NCBI RefSeq assembly: GCF_000306255.2
Contig: NZ_AKWY02000031.1
Location: 1-64,000, forward strand
Source: Leptospira noguchii serovar Panama str. CZ214
GTDB lineage: Bacteria; Spirochaetota; Leptospiria; Leptospirales; Leptospiraceae
Direction of reading: 5' to 3'
DNA length: 64,000 nt
Numbering within the stretch: the first letter of the stretch is position 1; every line of letters starts with the position of its first letter. Below, in pieces: positions 43,349-63,758 of the stretch. Under the pieces are notes generated by a model. It did not search any database and was not told the origin of the DNA. It saw nothing but the letters and a program-made list of their open reading frames with translations. The position numbers and the translations under genes are program-made.

Positions 43349-44254
43349 ATGAAAGAAATTCTATATAGAAGATCAATACAAGATACAGTTAGAATCAAAG
43401 GAATCGGGCTTCATTCCGGCAAAGAAGTCAATCTAATCGCCCATCCCGCTCCGTCTGGAACAGGAATCATTTTTGAATATCGAAAAGGTTTAGAAAAAGC
43501 ATCCATTTCGGCCGAACTCAGTAATGTAGTAGATACCAGCAACGCTACCACATTAGGAGATGGAATCCATAAAATCCAAACCGTAGAACACCTTTTAGCT
43601 GCGGTTTATGCACTTGGTTTGACAGATTTAATTCTGGAAATAGACGCAGTAGAAGTTCCAATCATGGACGGTTCCTCCCTTCCCTTTCTACAAGCACTTG
43701 AATCGGCAGGAGTCATAGAATACCCCGAAATCGTAGAACCTATTTATATCCAAAGTCCTCTTTGGGTCGTAGATGGAGACAAATATCTGGTTTTGCTTCC
43801 AAGCGATGAACTTAAAGTAACCTATACGATAGACTTTAATCATCCTCTACTCAAAGGACAAAGTATCACGGTTTCTTTAGATAGAGAAAAAATCAAACAG
43901 GAGATCCTACCTGCAAGAACCTTTGGTTTTTTAAAAGACGTAGAAGCGCTCCAAGCCAGAGGACTTGCCATGGGTGGTTCTTTAGACAACGCAATTGTAC
44001 TAACACAAGACGGTTATTTAAACCAACAACTCCGTTTTGAAAATGAATGTGTTCGTCATAAAATCCTGGACCTTTTTGGAGATATTTCCATCGCAGGCCG
44101 TCCGATTATAGGACATTATTTAGCTTCTAAAGCGGGACACGCATTGGATATTTCTATGGCTAAATTGGTAATGAGCAATGTTACCGGAGACGAAATCAGC
44201 AAATACAAAAGCCGTAGAATACCATTATTCAAAAGAAAAGCGGTCGTTGTTTAA
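43349..44254 (+). CDS. lpxC: UDP-3-O-acyl-N-acetylglucosamine deacetylase
   Basis: A 301-residue zinc enzyme catalysing the committed step of lipid A synthesis in the cytosol. Visible: IKGIGLHSGKEVNLI at the N-terminus, TVEHLLAAVYALGL with zinc ligand H81, MDGSSLPF, LARTFGF-like PARTFGFLKD, GGSLDNAIVL, RHKILDLFGD with the other zinc ligands (His and Asp) and GHYLASKAGHALD with the general-acid His. Full length. Confirms an LPS-bearing spirochaete such as Leptospira (Borrelia and Treponema lack it). Followed after 94 bp by a PtsI-like gene. Confidence 0.96.
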   Translation: MKEILYRRSIQDTVRIKGIGLHSGKEVNLIAHPAPSGTGIIFEYRKGLEKASISAELSNVVDTSNATTLGDGIHKIQTVEHLLAAVYALGLTDLILEIDAVEVPIMDGSSLPFLQALESAGVIEYPEIVEPIYIQSPLWVVDGDKYLVLLPSDELKVTYTIDFNHPLLKGQSITVSLDREKIKQEILPARTFGFLKDVEALQARGLAMGGSLDNAIVLTQDGYLNQQLRFENECVRHKILDLFGDISIAGRPIIGHYLASKAGHALDISMAKLVMSNVTGDEISKYKSRRIPLFKRKAVVV

Positions 44255-44348
44255 ACGTTGTAATCTAGTCACTCCAATATTTCATCGAATCTAAGTCTTT
44301 TTTATTCATTCTATTTCTGACTCAGAAAAGAATTGTCAGATTCGTCTT

Positions 44349-46126
<1,778 letters not shown>

Positions 46127-46130
<4 letters not shown>

Positions 46131-46807
46131 AACTTTTCAATTTCTAACATCAAAAACACAAAAGAATCCCAAATTCTTTCCTTCCCTTGAAAAAAAACCG
46201 GTCCCAAACTTTCTTTTTCTTTTTTTAAACATAGATAAGAATGTTTCCCAGTTCTTAAGTAAAATTTTCCAGCCTTTCCAGAAAGAAGTTGTATCAGATG
46301 TTTTAAAAGTTTTGGAAGATTTTTTTCTTCTTCCGGAAGAACAACCCCCGCGATTAAAATTTCTCGATTCTCAAAATGACCTTCTAAGGCAAACGCTTGC
46401 GGATTCCATTCTTCAAATAACATCTTTTCATACGTAGCAAGGACTGGATTTAAAATTGGATGAATTATAGAATTTATTTTCATCGGAAATTCTTTTCCGA
46501 AAACTTTCGGAATGAAACCCTTGGTTTGAAATAAATTTAAATGTTCAAATTCATCGATTTTGGAAAGTCCTAGAACAAATCCTGGGCTGAATCCTTGTGC
46601 AATAATCTTTTGCTCACAACGAACTGATAACGCGGCCCTCATACAAAAAAAACCCAAATTGAATGGCGAAAATTGAATCAATTTGGAAAAATCCCAAACC
46701 TCGTTCTCTCTCAAAGGGGAAAGATATAGATTGTCGAGAGCATATAAATCTCCGTGTCCGGAAGGCGAAAATACAGAATGCTTTTGGGTTTCTTGTTTGC
46801 CGGTCAT
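46127..46807 (-). CDS. Hypothetical protein
   Basis: About 226 residues from the ATG at 46807. The frame stays open to 46876, but its first 23 codons overlap the terminator hairpin of the preceding gene (46849-46875), so that start is unlikely. The protein is soluble, with FSPFNLGFFCMRAALSVRCE, GFSPGFVLGLSKIDEFEHLN and AGKFYLRTGKHSYLCLKKEK stretches; no known motif. The stop overlaps the convergent PtsI-like gene by 4 bp. The last strands carry a cysteine and several lysines but no recognisable catalytic signature. Confidence 0.6.
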
Positions 46808-46848
46808 ACAAATTTTATCGGTCCGATGACAAATTCTCCCAAGAAATA

Positions 46849-46878
46849 AAAAAGCCGACCAAAGGCCGGCTTTCAAAA
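46849..46878 (-). terminator. Rho-independent terminator after the acyl-CoA synthetase gene
   Basis: Read on the minus strand: AAAGCCGGCC-TTTGG-TCGGCTTTTTTA, a GC-rich stem of AAAGCCG(G)C against the complementary (T)CGGCTTT, followed by a T-run. It lies 23 bp past the stop of the gene ending at 46901 and explains why the open frame beyond it is not translated from its first ATG. Confidence 0.75.
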
Positions 46879-46900
46879 GGAAATGAAAAATTAGAAAATT

Positions 46901-48949
46901 CTAATCTTGATTTGTAGAATAGATTTTTTTAATCTTATCGTTGTATTTTTCGGTGATCACATGACGTTTCATCTTCATCATATTGTTGAGTTCGTCTCCA
47001 ACTTCAAAAGGTTTAGAAATCAAAATGAAAGGAGTCACTTGTTCGAAAGATTTAAATCCATTTTTAGTATTGTTTAAAGCTTTGATTTCTTTTCTGTAAA
47101 GATCGTAAATTTTTGGATTTTCGATCAACTTCTCGTTGTTAGTTTCGTTGATCCCGTTTTCCTTAGCCCACTCCTGAAGTTTTTCGAAATCTGGAACTAC
47201 AATTGCTCCTAAATTCTTTTGATCCTGGCCAATCACCATACACTGACTAATGTATGTGGATTCCTGAAGTTTATTTTCGATAGGAACCGGTTCTACGTTT
47301 TCTCCTCCTAGAAGTACTACAGTGTCTTTTGCACGACCGGTAAGAGTCAGGGTCTTTTTGAAATTGATCATACCCATATCCCCGGTGTTCATCCAACCGT
47401 CTGTAATCGCTTTGGAAGTGGCTTCTTCATTTTTAAAATAACCCTTCATAACTTGAGGGCCCTTGATAAAAACTACTCCTTTTAGTCCCATTTTACCTTG
47501 AGCGATATTTCCACTTTCGTCTATTTCGGTTAAAACTGCATTGTTATCGTTACGGATTTGAAGTTTCGTTTTAGGAACGATCACACCCACCGAGCCGATA
47601 ATAAGCTTCTCAAAGGTTCTTACAGAAATCACTGGGGAAGTTTCAGTCATTCCATAACCTTCCAACACATTGATTCCGATATTTCCGAAAAATTCATCTA
47701 CGTGTCTTGGAAGCGCCCCTCCTCCAGAAATGGAAGCTTTCAATTGCCCGCCAGTCGCTGCTCTGATCTTAGCAAGAACGATTTTATCCAAGGTAAAACT
47801 ATTTAAAACAAGCGCCAAACCAGAGACGATGTAAAGAGGTGACGTCAAGAAATACAATTCGGTTCCAGCAAAATAAGCGCCTAACGCACTCGCCAGAACT
47901 GTTAGAGTAAATGGCCCTGTTAGTAAAAACTGAAAGAACATTAGAATTCCGTAAAAGAAAGATGCGATCGGATTTCTTCCTGTATAATCCACTTCGATTC
48001 CTTTTAAAAAACGAAGCGCTTGATTTTTCTTTCTGGAAAAGAAATAAGCAAGTTTAAAAAGACCTCTGCGAAGCGCTGGAGTTTGGGCCGGATCGTTGAT
48101 TCTTGTATAAATTCCGTTATAGATATTTTCCCAAAGTCTTGGGGCGGAACCCATAAAAGTAGGTTTTACTGTAGCCAAATCCTGACGAAGATCCCTTACA
48201 TTTGTGTAATACGTAGCCGCTCCTAAACCAATACAAACATACTCTACTACCCTTTCAAACACGTGCCAAATTGGAAGAATCGATAGTAAACGAGCTCCCG
48301 CTTTAATATCCAACATAGGACTTACGTAGTTTACCTGGTGCATCATATTGGAATGTTTGAGCATAACTCCTTTGGGAAGCCCGGTCGTTCCGGAAGTATA
48401 GATTAACGTAAAAAGATCCTCAGGATGAATTGCAGCGATTCTTTCTTCCGCCTTTTTAGATCCACCAGCACGAAGCGTTTTTCCCCTTTCAACTAACTCC
48501 TGCATTTTCAAGACTCCAGGAGAATTACTCGCAGGATCCATCATAATCAACGTTTTTACGTTTGTAAGTTGAGACTTGTTTCTGTTAAATTTTTCTAACA
48601 TTTTATCGTTTTCGATAAAAACAACTTCTACTTCCGAATGATTGAGAATATAAACGATTTCAGAATCTGTAATGTCGGTTCCACGAGGAACATTGGCCGC
48701 ACCCGTAAGAATCACGCCATAGTCAGCGATGATCCATTCGATCCGATTGTCTGCTAACAAACCAACTTTTTGTTTCTGTTGAACACCCAATTCAATCAAG
48801 GCTTCCGCAAGTTGAATTCCCTGCTCGTACAGTTGACCATAAGTTGTTGGATAATAATTTTTTTTAGAATCCTTGGAAAAAAAAGCAGGTAAATCTCTGT
48901 ATTTTTCCACGGATTCACGAAATAGCTGCGCTAAGTTTTCCGCCATCAA
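46901..48949 (-). CDS. Long-chain acyl-CoA synthetase (AMP-binding, FadD-like)
   Basis: A 682-residue adenylate-forming enzyme activating fatty acids with ATP and CoA. Visible: the P-loop [20 protein letters not shown] (about residue 185), [29 protein letters not shown], and [13 protein letters not shown] with [21 protein letters not shown] hydrophobic hairpin (residues about 340-385) suggests membrane association, as in eukaryotic-like acyl-CoA synthetases. Leptospira use long-chain fatty acids as their main carbon source, so this is likely a key enzyme. TTG-ATG start; a perfect 20-bp palindrome lies 46 bp upstream. Confidence 0.92.
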   Translation of the reverse strand: MMAENLAQLFRESVEKYRDLPAFFSKDSKKNYYPTTYGQLYEQGIQLAEALIELGVQQKQKVGLLADNRIEWIIADYGVILTGAANVPRGTDITDSEIVYILNHSEVEVVFIENDKMLEKFNRNKSQLTNVKTLIMMDPASNSPGVLKMQELVERGKTLRAGGSKKAEERIAAIHPEDLFTLIYTSGTTGLPKGVMLKHSNMMHQVNYVSPMLDIKAGARLLSILPIWHVFERVVEYVCIGLGAATYYTNVRDLRQDLATVKPTFMGSAPRLWENIYNGIYTRINDPAQTPALRRGLFKLAYFFSRKKNQALRFLKGIEVDYTGRNPIASFFYGILMFFQFLLTGPFTLTVLASALGAYFAGTELYFLTSPLYIVSGLALVLNSFTLDKIVLAKIRAATGGQLKASISGGGALPRHVDEFFGNIGINVLEGYGMTETSPVISVRTFEKLIIGSVGVIVPKTKLQIRNDNNAVLTEIDESGNIAQGKMGLKGVVFIKGPQVMKGYFKNEEATSKAITDGWMNTGDMGMINFKKTLTLTGRAKDTVVLLGGENVEPVPIENKLQESTYISQCMVIGQDQKNLGAIVVPDFEKLQEWAKENGINETNNEKLIENPKIYDLYRKEIKALNNTKNGFKSFEQVTPFILISKPFEVGDELNNMMKMKRHVITEKYNDKIKKIYSTNQD

Positions 48950-49345
48950 ACTTCATTTAACTCCTGGTATCTTTCATTATTAAAACTTAGGAATTCCGAC
49001 AAAGATCTTTGTCGGCAAGGATTCAAAGGTAAATAGGGAACCTAAGAAATAAACCTTTTTTTTCAAAATGCTTTTGAGAAGGTTCTCTTTTTATTCGAAT
49101 TGTTATATAATATACAAATTCAAAATCAATAAAAGTATTTTATCTGCGTATTGTTTACAAACGGGACATCTCAAGTGACTCTTTTTTTGAATCTAGAAGT
49201 TTTTCACATTTCAGCATAAACGATCCGTTTTAAAAATGAATTCTTTCTATGTGGGAACTATTACAAATTTTAATTTTACAGTTTCATTCTCAAATCAAAT
49301 TTCTACGCAAAATCGTTGTTTTGTGAAATCATTCATTTTATACAG
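48950..49345. other. Region upstream of the acyl-CoA synthetase gene: palindrome and a repeat core
   Basis: A 396-bp gap holding a perfect palindrome at 48996-49015 (see separate entry) and GTGGGAACTATTACAA (49251), a dispersed-repeat core. No gene is supported. Confidence 0.5.
48996..49015. promoter_or_regulatory. Perfect 20-bp palindrome upstream of acyl-CoA synthetase
   Basis: CCGACAAAGATCTTTGTCGG equals its own reverse complement. It is centred about 57 bp before the gene start, in the promoter or 5' leader of the minus-strand acyl-CoA synthetase gene. A symmetric operator for a dimeric repressor (for example a TetR-type fatty-acid regulator) or a leader hairpin are both possible. Confidence 0.6.
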
Positions 49346-49843
49346 TTAAGGCGCAGAAAACCAATTTGAAAAACTAGCTCTGAGTTTAGGATAATCTTTT
49401 TCCCGAATGCCATATTGAATTTTAAGAAGAGTTCCAGACTGACTAAAGACAATTAAAGCAGGTTGACCTTCCACATTATATTGATTGATCAAAGTAAAAT
49501 CCCGATCTACAAAGAACGGATAAGTCATTCCAAATTCTTTAGCCGCTTTTAAATGCTCTTCTTTGGAAAGTTCAGGTTCTGTATTAATTCCTAAAAGAAT
49601 CCCATTTTTTCCATTTAAGTCTTTAGAAAGTTTTTCCAAAACGGGAACCGCATCTTTACAAGGCTCACACCAAGAAGCCCAAATATCTAAAAGTAAAACC
49701 TTTCCTTTGTTTTCTTTTAAAGAAACAGAATGTCTATCCAAATCGTAAAGGGAAAGCTGATAAAGAATGGATTCTTCCTTGGAAAGATTACAAGAAAATA
49801 GCAGAAAAAAAACAAATAAAAAAATTAAACGCAAATTCCACAT
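49346..49843 (-). CDS. TlpA/thioredoxin-like lipoprotein
   Basis: A 165-residue lipoprotein: signal peptide and lipobox LLFSC (Cys18), then a thioredoxin fold with the active-site WCEPC (C59, C62) in DIWASWCEPCKDAVPVLE, LGINTEPELSKEEHL, and the cis-Pro region VEGQPALIVF. TlpA/ResA-type proteins reduce disulfides in cytochrome c maturation or other exported proteins. No cytochrome c biogenesis gene is adjacent. The divergent neighbour is an unknown small protein with 74 bp between starts. Confidence 0.88.
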   Translation of the reverse strand: MWNLRLIFLFVFFLLFSCNLSKEESILYQLSLYDLDRHSVSLKENKGKVLLLDIWASWCEPCKDAVPVLEKLSKDLNGKNGILLGINTEPELSKEEHLKAAKEFGMTYPFFVDRDFTLINQYNVEGQPALIVFSQSGTLLKIQYGIREKDYPKLRASFSNWFSAP

Positions 49844-49917
49844 GATTTCATCTTATTCAAAAAAACGAATAGAAAGCAAAAGGAAAAAATCTTTTCAGCA
49901 AAATCTATTCGCAAAAA

Positions 49918-50355
49918 TTGGGAATCACTCCAGTGAATCCTGTTTTTTATAATTATTTTTCGGGTCTTGAAGAATTTCTGTCCTATCTCAAAAAAGATCG
50001 ATTTGTCGGCTCCGGAATCATTTCTATACCCGCACAAAAAGAACCTTATTTATCGGAAACGGATTGTAAAGCAAAGTTAGAATGGAAAGAAGAACAACTA
50101 ATCGTCTTTCTCGAAGGAAAAAAAAATTCAAAATCTTTTTTGGTTCCTTTAAATTCTACAGATACAAATGGAAAGAAAAGAAACAAACTGGAATTTTTTC
50201 CGGATTTTTTTCGTTTTCAAAACGGAGAAGAAGGATTTTCAGTAAGACTCCAACCTCTGGATTTGGAAAGAATTCATCTTCAAATCGATTCTAAGGTCGG
50301 CTTGGAATTCTCGGGTACATTGACTAGACTTTCGGGTTGGAAAAAATGGTTCTAA
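49918..50355 (+). CDS. Hypothetical protein
   Basis: A 145-residue frame from a TTG (a GTG at 49933 is an alternative). It has alternating hydrophobic/charged strands (GSGIISIPAQKEPYL, LEWKEEQLIVFLEGKK, HLQIDSKVGLEFSGTLTRLS), looking like a small all-beta domain, possibly PilZ-like in shape but without the RxxxR and D/NxSxxG motifs. No signal peptide. Divergent from the TlpA-like lipoprotein. Function unknown; protein-like codon use makes it likely real. Confidence 0.55.
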   Translation: MGITPVNPVFYNYFSGLEEFLSYLKKDRFVGSGIISIPAQKEPYLSETDCKAKLEWKEEQLIVFLEGKKNSKSFLVPLNSTDTNGKKRNKLEFFPDFFRFQNGEEGFSVRLQPLDLERIHLQIDSKVGLEFSGTLTRLSGWKKWF

Positions 50356-50724
50356 GTTCATTTTAAAAATTTAAAATTAATTTCACAAGTTATACCTTAT
50401 CAAGGAAGACTTACACCCTGCAACGTGATCTGTCGAGCGCCAATAGAAGCGAGACGCTGAGTTTGAGAGAGTGGTACATTAATTTTTCCTAATGTTGGGT
50501 GGTGGGTGAAAAGGTTTGAGAGACTTTTCTCTATCAAGAAAATATAATTTTTGTAAATAAAAAGACTTATTCTGTCGGAGTACTTGAAAAATGTGCGTTT
50601 TTGATCCCTCTAATTCTAAAATCCTCTTCAACTATGGATAAGGTTATGACTTTCTGATTTTGTAGGAGTTCTCACATTCATTAAAAAATCAAAATTATTA
50701 TTCTCAAATTTTGACCAAACGAAT
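50356..50724. repeat. Intergenic region with second copy of the roughly 200-bp repeat
   Basis: About 50415-50610 aligns with 17000-17192. Shared blocks include a degenerate 32-bp-type unit (GATCTGTCGAGCG, then CGCTGAGTTT), GTTGGGTGG, GACTTTTCTCTATCA, AATAAAAAGACT(T/C)ATTCT, GTCGGAxxACTTGAAAAATG and GTTTTTGA. A GTAGGAGTTCTCACATT repeat core lies at 50662. No gene is supported. Confidence 0.7.
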
Positions 50725-51894
50725 TTAAGACAGATCCTTCTTCAAACTTAAAACTTCTCGGATTTGACCCGAAATCGTCTTTACAGCTGCGCTTCGATAA
50801 AATTTTCGAATGTCCACTTTTTTTCCAGAATATGGTTTTTTGGAAAAATCCAAAAGCGCCGAAGTCCATAGATTTTCTTCTAATTCCAAATATCGAATTT
50901 TATTTCCTCCAATCTCTCTAAACACTGAAAGATCAGTTACGATTGCAGGTTTTTCAAGACTCAATGCTTCTAAAAGAGGAATTCCAAATCCTTCATACAA
51001 AGAAGAAAATAAGAATAATGAACACTTTTTATACATGTGGGCCAGCTCAACGTTAGTCGGGCTTTCAATCCAAATAATTCCAGCGGCTTTACTTTCGGAA
51101 CTTCTCAAGGTTTCAATAAAGGCTGGATCTTCCCAACCGGCTTTTCCACCAATTACCCAAGAAAACCTTTGATTATATTTTATATTTTTTGAATATTCAA
51201 TATATGAGTTATATAAAAATCGGTAATTTTTTCTAGGTTCGATGGTGGAAACCGAAAGAAAAAATTTTTTTGGCAATAAATCCACCCTTTCTCCTGGTTT
51301 TTCTTTAAACAAACTTTTAAATTCTGAAAGTTCAATACCTGGATAAACCACCTGCATCTTCTCCAATGGTATATGAAAAAATTTAGCAATTTCATTTCGA
51401 GTCGATTCCGAAATAGGAAGTAATTTATCTGCTCGTTTGATAGAACGGGAAAGATAGAATTTTTGTTGAATTCGAGCTATAGTTCTCATCGTGTCTGGAA
51501 AACGATACGCTACTATATCATTGTATGTTAAAACAGTCGCAGTCTTTTTAGAAAGAAAAGGAGGTAGGACCTGCTGAGTTCCCCAAAATAAATCTAATTT
51601 GATTTTTCTAAGTTGAAGTGGAAGAGCAATAGCAAAATAAAGTCCTCCCTTTTTGGAAAAAAAACCTTCTCCTTTGATAAAACGGATTCCAGGAAGATTT
51701 AGAAGATTAGAATAACTAGGATGTAAATCCTTATGAGAAAAAAGATAAAACTCAAAACTAGAATCATTTCCCAAATCCAACAAAGCGCTATGGATCATTT
51801 TACCTACTCCGGAAACGGACGTGGAAAAAGGTCTTGCGTCTACACCGATTTTAATTTTAGAAATTGTTTTTTTTGAATATTCTATTTTTCTCAT
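50725..51894 (-). CDS. Glycosyltransferase family 4 protein
   Basis: A 389-residue GT-B-fold glycosyltransferase. Visible: an N-terminal KIGVDARPFSTSVSGVGK, the linker region FFLSVSTIEPRKNYRFLYNS and the donor-binding FLFSSLYEGFGIPLLEALSL (EX7E: E from YEGFG to E of LLEA). Such enzymes add hexoses to LPS or other surface glycans. Sugar donor and acceptor are unknown. It follows the cysQ-like gene by 72 bp on the same strand. No other glycan genes are adjacent, so it is an orphan GT. Confidence 0.85.
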   Translation of the reverse strand: MRKIEYSKKTISKIKIGVDARPFSTSVSGVGKMIHSALLDLGNDSSFEFYLFSHKDLHPSYSNLLNLPGIRFIKGEGFFSKKGGLYFAIALPLQLRKIKLDLFWGTQQVLPPFLSKKTATVLTYNDIVAYRFPDTMRTIARIQQKFYLSRSIKRADKLLPISESTRNEIAKFFHIPLEKMQVVYPGIELSEFKSLFKEKPGERVDLLPKKFFLSVSTIEPRKNYRFLYNSYIEYSKNIKYNQRFSWVIGGKAGWEDPAFIETLRSSESKAAGIIWIESPTNVELAHMYKKCSLFLFSSLYEGFGIPLLEALSLEKPAIVTDLSVFREIGGNKIRYLELEENLWTSALLDFSKKPYSGKKVDIRKFYRSAAVKTISGQIREVLSLKKDLS

Positions 51895-51966
51895 ATATAA
51901 AAATGATTAACAAATATTTTAAGGATCTTTAAGAAAACAAAAAAAATCAAATGACAAAATACATCG

Positions 51967-52812
<846 letters not shown>

Positions 52813-52836
52813 AAAAGAGAATACTCTAAATAAAAA

Positions 52837-53277
52837 TTATTTTCCGCTCTTACCATCCGGTGCCGAAGTATTCTCTTTATGAGGATCATCCAAATTTTCG
52901 GGACGAAGATAAAACACTTCGTTTTCTGGAGTCTGGAGATAAATTTCCGGGTCCATTTTAAAACTATAGAAAAACAGATACTTTTTAAATTTTACATAAA
53001 CCGTGTAAGTTCCCTTTTGTGGTTCGTAAAGCATGGTATCCGCATTCAAATCTTTAGTAATTTCTTTATATTCTAAATACCTGTGGTGAAGAGTATATTT
53101 TACCGCAGAAAGAAGGTTCTTTTCGAGGGTCGCTTTTTTAGTCGCGTCCGAAAGTTTTACATTCTTATTGTACTCTTCTACTTTATTAAATTCCTCTACA
53201 ACACCTTGCGATTTTCCGGCCTGAAGGCTAAAAAAGGCAAAGAAAAATAAAAGACAAATTGCGAGTGATTTCTTCAT
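52837..53277 (-). CDS. Small secreted protein, unknown function
   Basis: A 146-residue protein with a clear signal peptide (LAICLLFFFAFFSLQAG, cleavage near residue 20) and a mature domain with many Tyr and Lys (VKYTLHHRYLEYKEITKDLN, GTYTVYVKFKKYLFFYSFKM). No lipobox or known family. Sits between uvrD/pcrA (61 bp) and the cysQ-like gene (24 bp) on the same strand and is likely cotranscribed with the latter. Confidence 0.7.
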   Translation of the reverse strand: MKKSLAICLLFFFAFFSLQAGKSQGVVEEFNKVEEYNKNVKLSDATKKATLEKNLLSAVKYTLHHRYLEYKEITKDLNADTMLYEPQKGTYTVYVKFKKYLFFYSFKMDPEIYLQTPENEVFYLRPENLDDPHKENTSAPDGKSGK

Positions 53278-53338
53278 CTTGAGTTTCCTGTTTTTCGTTA
53301 TTAATATCGGATTCTAAAACGACAAACTTTCCACTTTC

Positions 53339-55528
<2,190 letters not shown>

Positions 55529-55531
55529 AGA

Positions 55532-58462
<2,931 letters not shown>

Positions 58463-58480
58463 AACCGCTCAAACCAGAAT

Positions 58481-58930
<450 letters not shown>

Positions 58931-58932
58931 AT

Positions 58933-59538
58933 TTATTTCATATATTTGAGAGCCTGACCGGAAAGATTTTCCATTTCAGCAATCGTGTCTTCTTTTTTCT
59001 TTTGAAAATAATTATAAGCTACGTAAGCAGGAATCGCAATTGCAAGTCCCATTGCAGTAGTAATCAGCGCTTCACTAATTCCAACTTCTGCCCCTCTAGT
59101 TCCAGAACCTTCTTCAAAAGAACGAATAATTCCAAGTACAGTTCCCAAAACTCCCAAAAGAGGAGAAATAGTTGCAATCGTACCTAGTCCGGAAAGAAAT
59201 CTTTCCATTTTTAAGATCTGTGCAAAACCAGCTGAAAGCATTTCTTCTTCAGCTGCTTCTAAATTTTTAAGGGAAGATTCAATACCTGCTTGGAGGACTA
59301 AAACAGAAGGACCGCTTTTCATTCCTTTTAGAAAATCGATTGCGGTATTCCAATTTCTTTGGCGAAACAATTCTTTCAAAGAACGCCAATCTTCTTGAGA
59401 AATCGGTTTCCATTTGGAAAAATAAATCAGTCTTTCTATGATAATTGTAAAACCGATGATGGAAACTAAAACGATAACAATCGGTACAGATTCCGGAGGA
59501 ATTGCGGAAATTAGAGAATCAGATTTAGCTAAAAACAT
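58933..59538 (-). CDS. exbB: ExbB/TolQ/MotA proton channel family protein
   Basis: A 201-residue polytopic protein. Membrane segments include [20 protein letters not shown] near the N-terminus and [20 protein letters not shown] with the conserved TAPLLGLLGTV-like core, plus [20 protein letters not shown]. ExbB forms the proton channel with ExbD. It is preceded by recN at 111 bp and followed by exbD at 2 bp. The operon continues into bamA and uvrD, an envelope-energisation/assembly grouping. Confidence 0.9.
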   Translation of the reverse strand: MFLAKSDSLISAIPPESVPIVIVLVSIIGFTIIIERLIYFSKWKPISQEDWRSLKELFRQRNWNTAIDFLKGMKSGPSVLVLQAGIESSLKNLEAAEEEMLSAGFAQILKMERFLSGLGTIATISPLLGVLGTVLGIIRSFEEGSGTRGAEVGISEALITTAMGLAIAIPAYVAYNYFQKKKEDTIAEMENLSGQALKYMK

Positions 59539-59649
59539 TTGAGTAAAATTCTCCTATAAGTAGAGTTTAAAACTCTCTTGTAGCTGCCAAACAGTTTTCT
59601 AATCCGCATACCTCCTTTTTACAGAGATTCTAAATCGGGAAATCTGCAA

Positions 59650-61356
59650 CTAAACCGCCTGTTTTTTGAGCAGTTCTTTTGCATGTTCAAGAGCGCCTTT
59701 CGATACTCTCTGACCCGAAATCATTCTAGCAAGTTCCAAAGTTCGTTCCTCTAAACTTAGAAATTCCGCTTTAGAAAATGTACGTCCTCCTTCCACTGAT
59801 TTAGTAATTTTTAAATGATCGTTGGCAGCCGAAGCGATCTGCTGTAAATGAGTGATCAAAATCAATTGATGATTTTCCGCTAGATTCTTCAGTTTGCGAG
59901 CCACATCCATAGCAATCTCTCCACCTAAGCCAGAATCAATTTCATCAAAAATCAAAACTCGTAAATTAGATTGTCTGCCCAAAATGGAACGGATCGCCAA
60001 CATGACTCTAGAAACTTCTCCACCCGAAGCAATTTTACGAAGTGGTCTAGGTTTTTCTCCTGGATTGGGACTAAAATAAAATTCAAGCTGATCAAGCCCA
60101 GACTCGTTTACGATATAACTTTTACCGGAAGCGGAAACCTCTCCTTCTGGATTAGGCTCCCAACGTAATACAACTTGAACCGCAGCCCCAGACATTCCAA
60201 GTTGTTCCAATTCTAATTTCAGAGAGGATTCAAAACGAATCAGAGATTCCCTTCGCGATTTGGAAAGTTGAATTGATAGAGAAGCAAGTCTAGAGGCGAC
60301 CTTTTCTATTTCTACTTCCATAGATTCCTTATTTTTGGAATTTTTTTCCATCGCTTCTAACTCCTGTTCTGCTTTATTTTTGCAGTCCAGAATCTCTCCC
60401 AAATCGGAGCCGTATTTTTTTTTCATTTTAGAAATCAGATCCAACCTAGATTGAACAAACTGAAGTCTGTCCGGAGAAAAGAAAATTTCTTCCTTTTCAT
60501 CTAAAATGGAAGAATTGATTTCTTTGAGTTGTATATAAATTTCCTGTAAAGAATCCAAAGTTTTCGAAAAATCGGGTTGAATGGATTTAATTTTTTCCGC
60601 CGCACTCAGAAGTTTTGGGAACAAAGGTAAAATGGCCGATTCGTTATCCGCCAAATAAGAAGATAAAATTTCATAATTCTCCGCCAGCAATTCTCCGTGT
60701 GCAAGAAGATGTTCTTCTTGGGTGAGTCCTTCTTCTTCCCCTTCTTTTAGATCCACCTCTTTAATTTCCCGAATTTGAAAGGTAAGAAATTCAATTCGTT
60801 TGGATTTTTCTTCCTCACTCTTACGTAATTCTTCTAGACGTTTTTTCAAACTTCGATAGGTAAGAAAACATTCCTTCACTTCATTTCTCAAAGGAACAAG
60901 ACCTGCATGCAAATCAATAATGTCTAACTGTTCTCCTCTATCCAAAAGTAGAATCTGATCGTTTTGATTATGCACTTCGGCGAGTAATTCCCCTAATCCC
61001 CGAAGCGTGGTGGAAGAAGCTAAAGACTGATTGATTAAAATTCTAGATTTTCCGTCCCGCCCACACTCTCGGTGTAAGGTGAGTTCTTTGGATTCAAAAG
61101 GAAAACCTTTTTCTTTGAGCCATTCCATCGCGGCTGGATTTTTGGAAAGGTCGAACACACCTTCTAAGACATATCGAGGAGCGTTCGTTCGGATTTCCAT
61201 AGGGCTGCTTTTTCCGCCTAACAAAGAAGAAATGGCGTCCAAAATGAGAGATTTGCCAGCTCCAGTCTCTCCGGTAATTACGGTCATTCCTTTTTGAAAA
61301 TCTACACAAGCTTCTTCAATCAGAGCAAAATCTCTTATATTCAGGGTCTTTAACAT
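59650..61356 (-). CDS. recN: DNA repair protein RecN (SMC-like ATPase)
   Basis: A 568-residue SMC-like protein. Visible: Walker [21 protein letters not shown], a long coiled-coil middle ([40 protein letters not shown]), the ABC signature [19 protein letters not shown] and Walker [20 protein letters not shown]. Acts in double-strand-break repair. A strong promoter (TTGTAT, 17 bases, TATAAT) lies 24-52 bp upstream and overlaps a LexA-box-like sequence, consistent with SOS control. GAGG ribosome site lies next to the ATG. Confidence 0.94.
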   Translation of the reverse strand: MLKTLNIRDFALIEEACVDFQKGMTVITGETGAGKSLILDAISSLLGGKSSPMEIRTNAPRYVLEGVFDLSKNPAAMEWLKEKGFPFESKELTLHRECGRDGKSRILINQSLASSTTLRGLGELLAEVHNQNDQILLLDRGEQLDIIDLHAGLVPLRNEVKECFLTYRSLKKRLEELRKSEEEKSKRIEFLTFQIREIKEVDLKEGEEEGLTQEEHLLAHGELLAENYEILSSYLADNESAILPLFPKLLSAAEKIKSIQPDFSKTLDSLQEIYIQLKEINSSILDEKEEIFFSPDRLQFVQSRLDLISKMKKKYGSDLGEILDCKNKAEQELEAMEKNSKNKESMEVEIEKVASRLASLSIQLSKSRRESLIRFESSLKLELEQLGMSGAAVQVVLRWEPNPEGEVSASGKSYIVNESGLDQLEFYFSPNPGEKPRPLRKIASGGEVSRVMLAIRSILGRQSNLRVLIFDEIDSGLGGEIAMDVARKLKNLAENHQLILITHLQQIASAANDHLKITKSVEGGRTFSKAEFLSLEERTLELARMISGQRVSKGALEHAKELLKKQAV

Positions 61357-63615
<2,259 letters not shown>

Positions 63616-63758
63616 TTAAGATAAAATTGTAATAAAATAGTCCATAATTTACTGAATTGAGATTTAGTAGTTTACTAAAATTGAATAAACTTAATTTAGT
63701 ATTTTGGTCTAAAAAGAGAAAGCATCTTCTTTTAGAAATATAAATAAGAGTAAAAACA

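Noticed and set aside
46808..46876. Extended start of the hypothetical gene at 46127-46807
   Set aside because: The extension is made of the terminator hairpin of the neighbouring gene.
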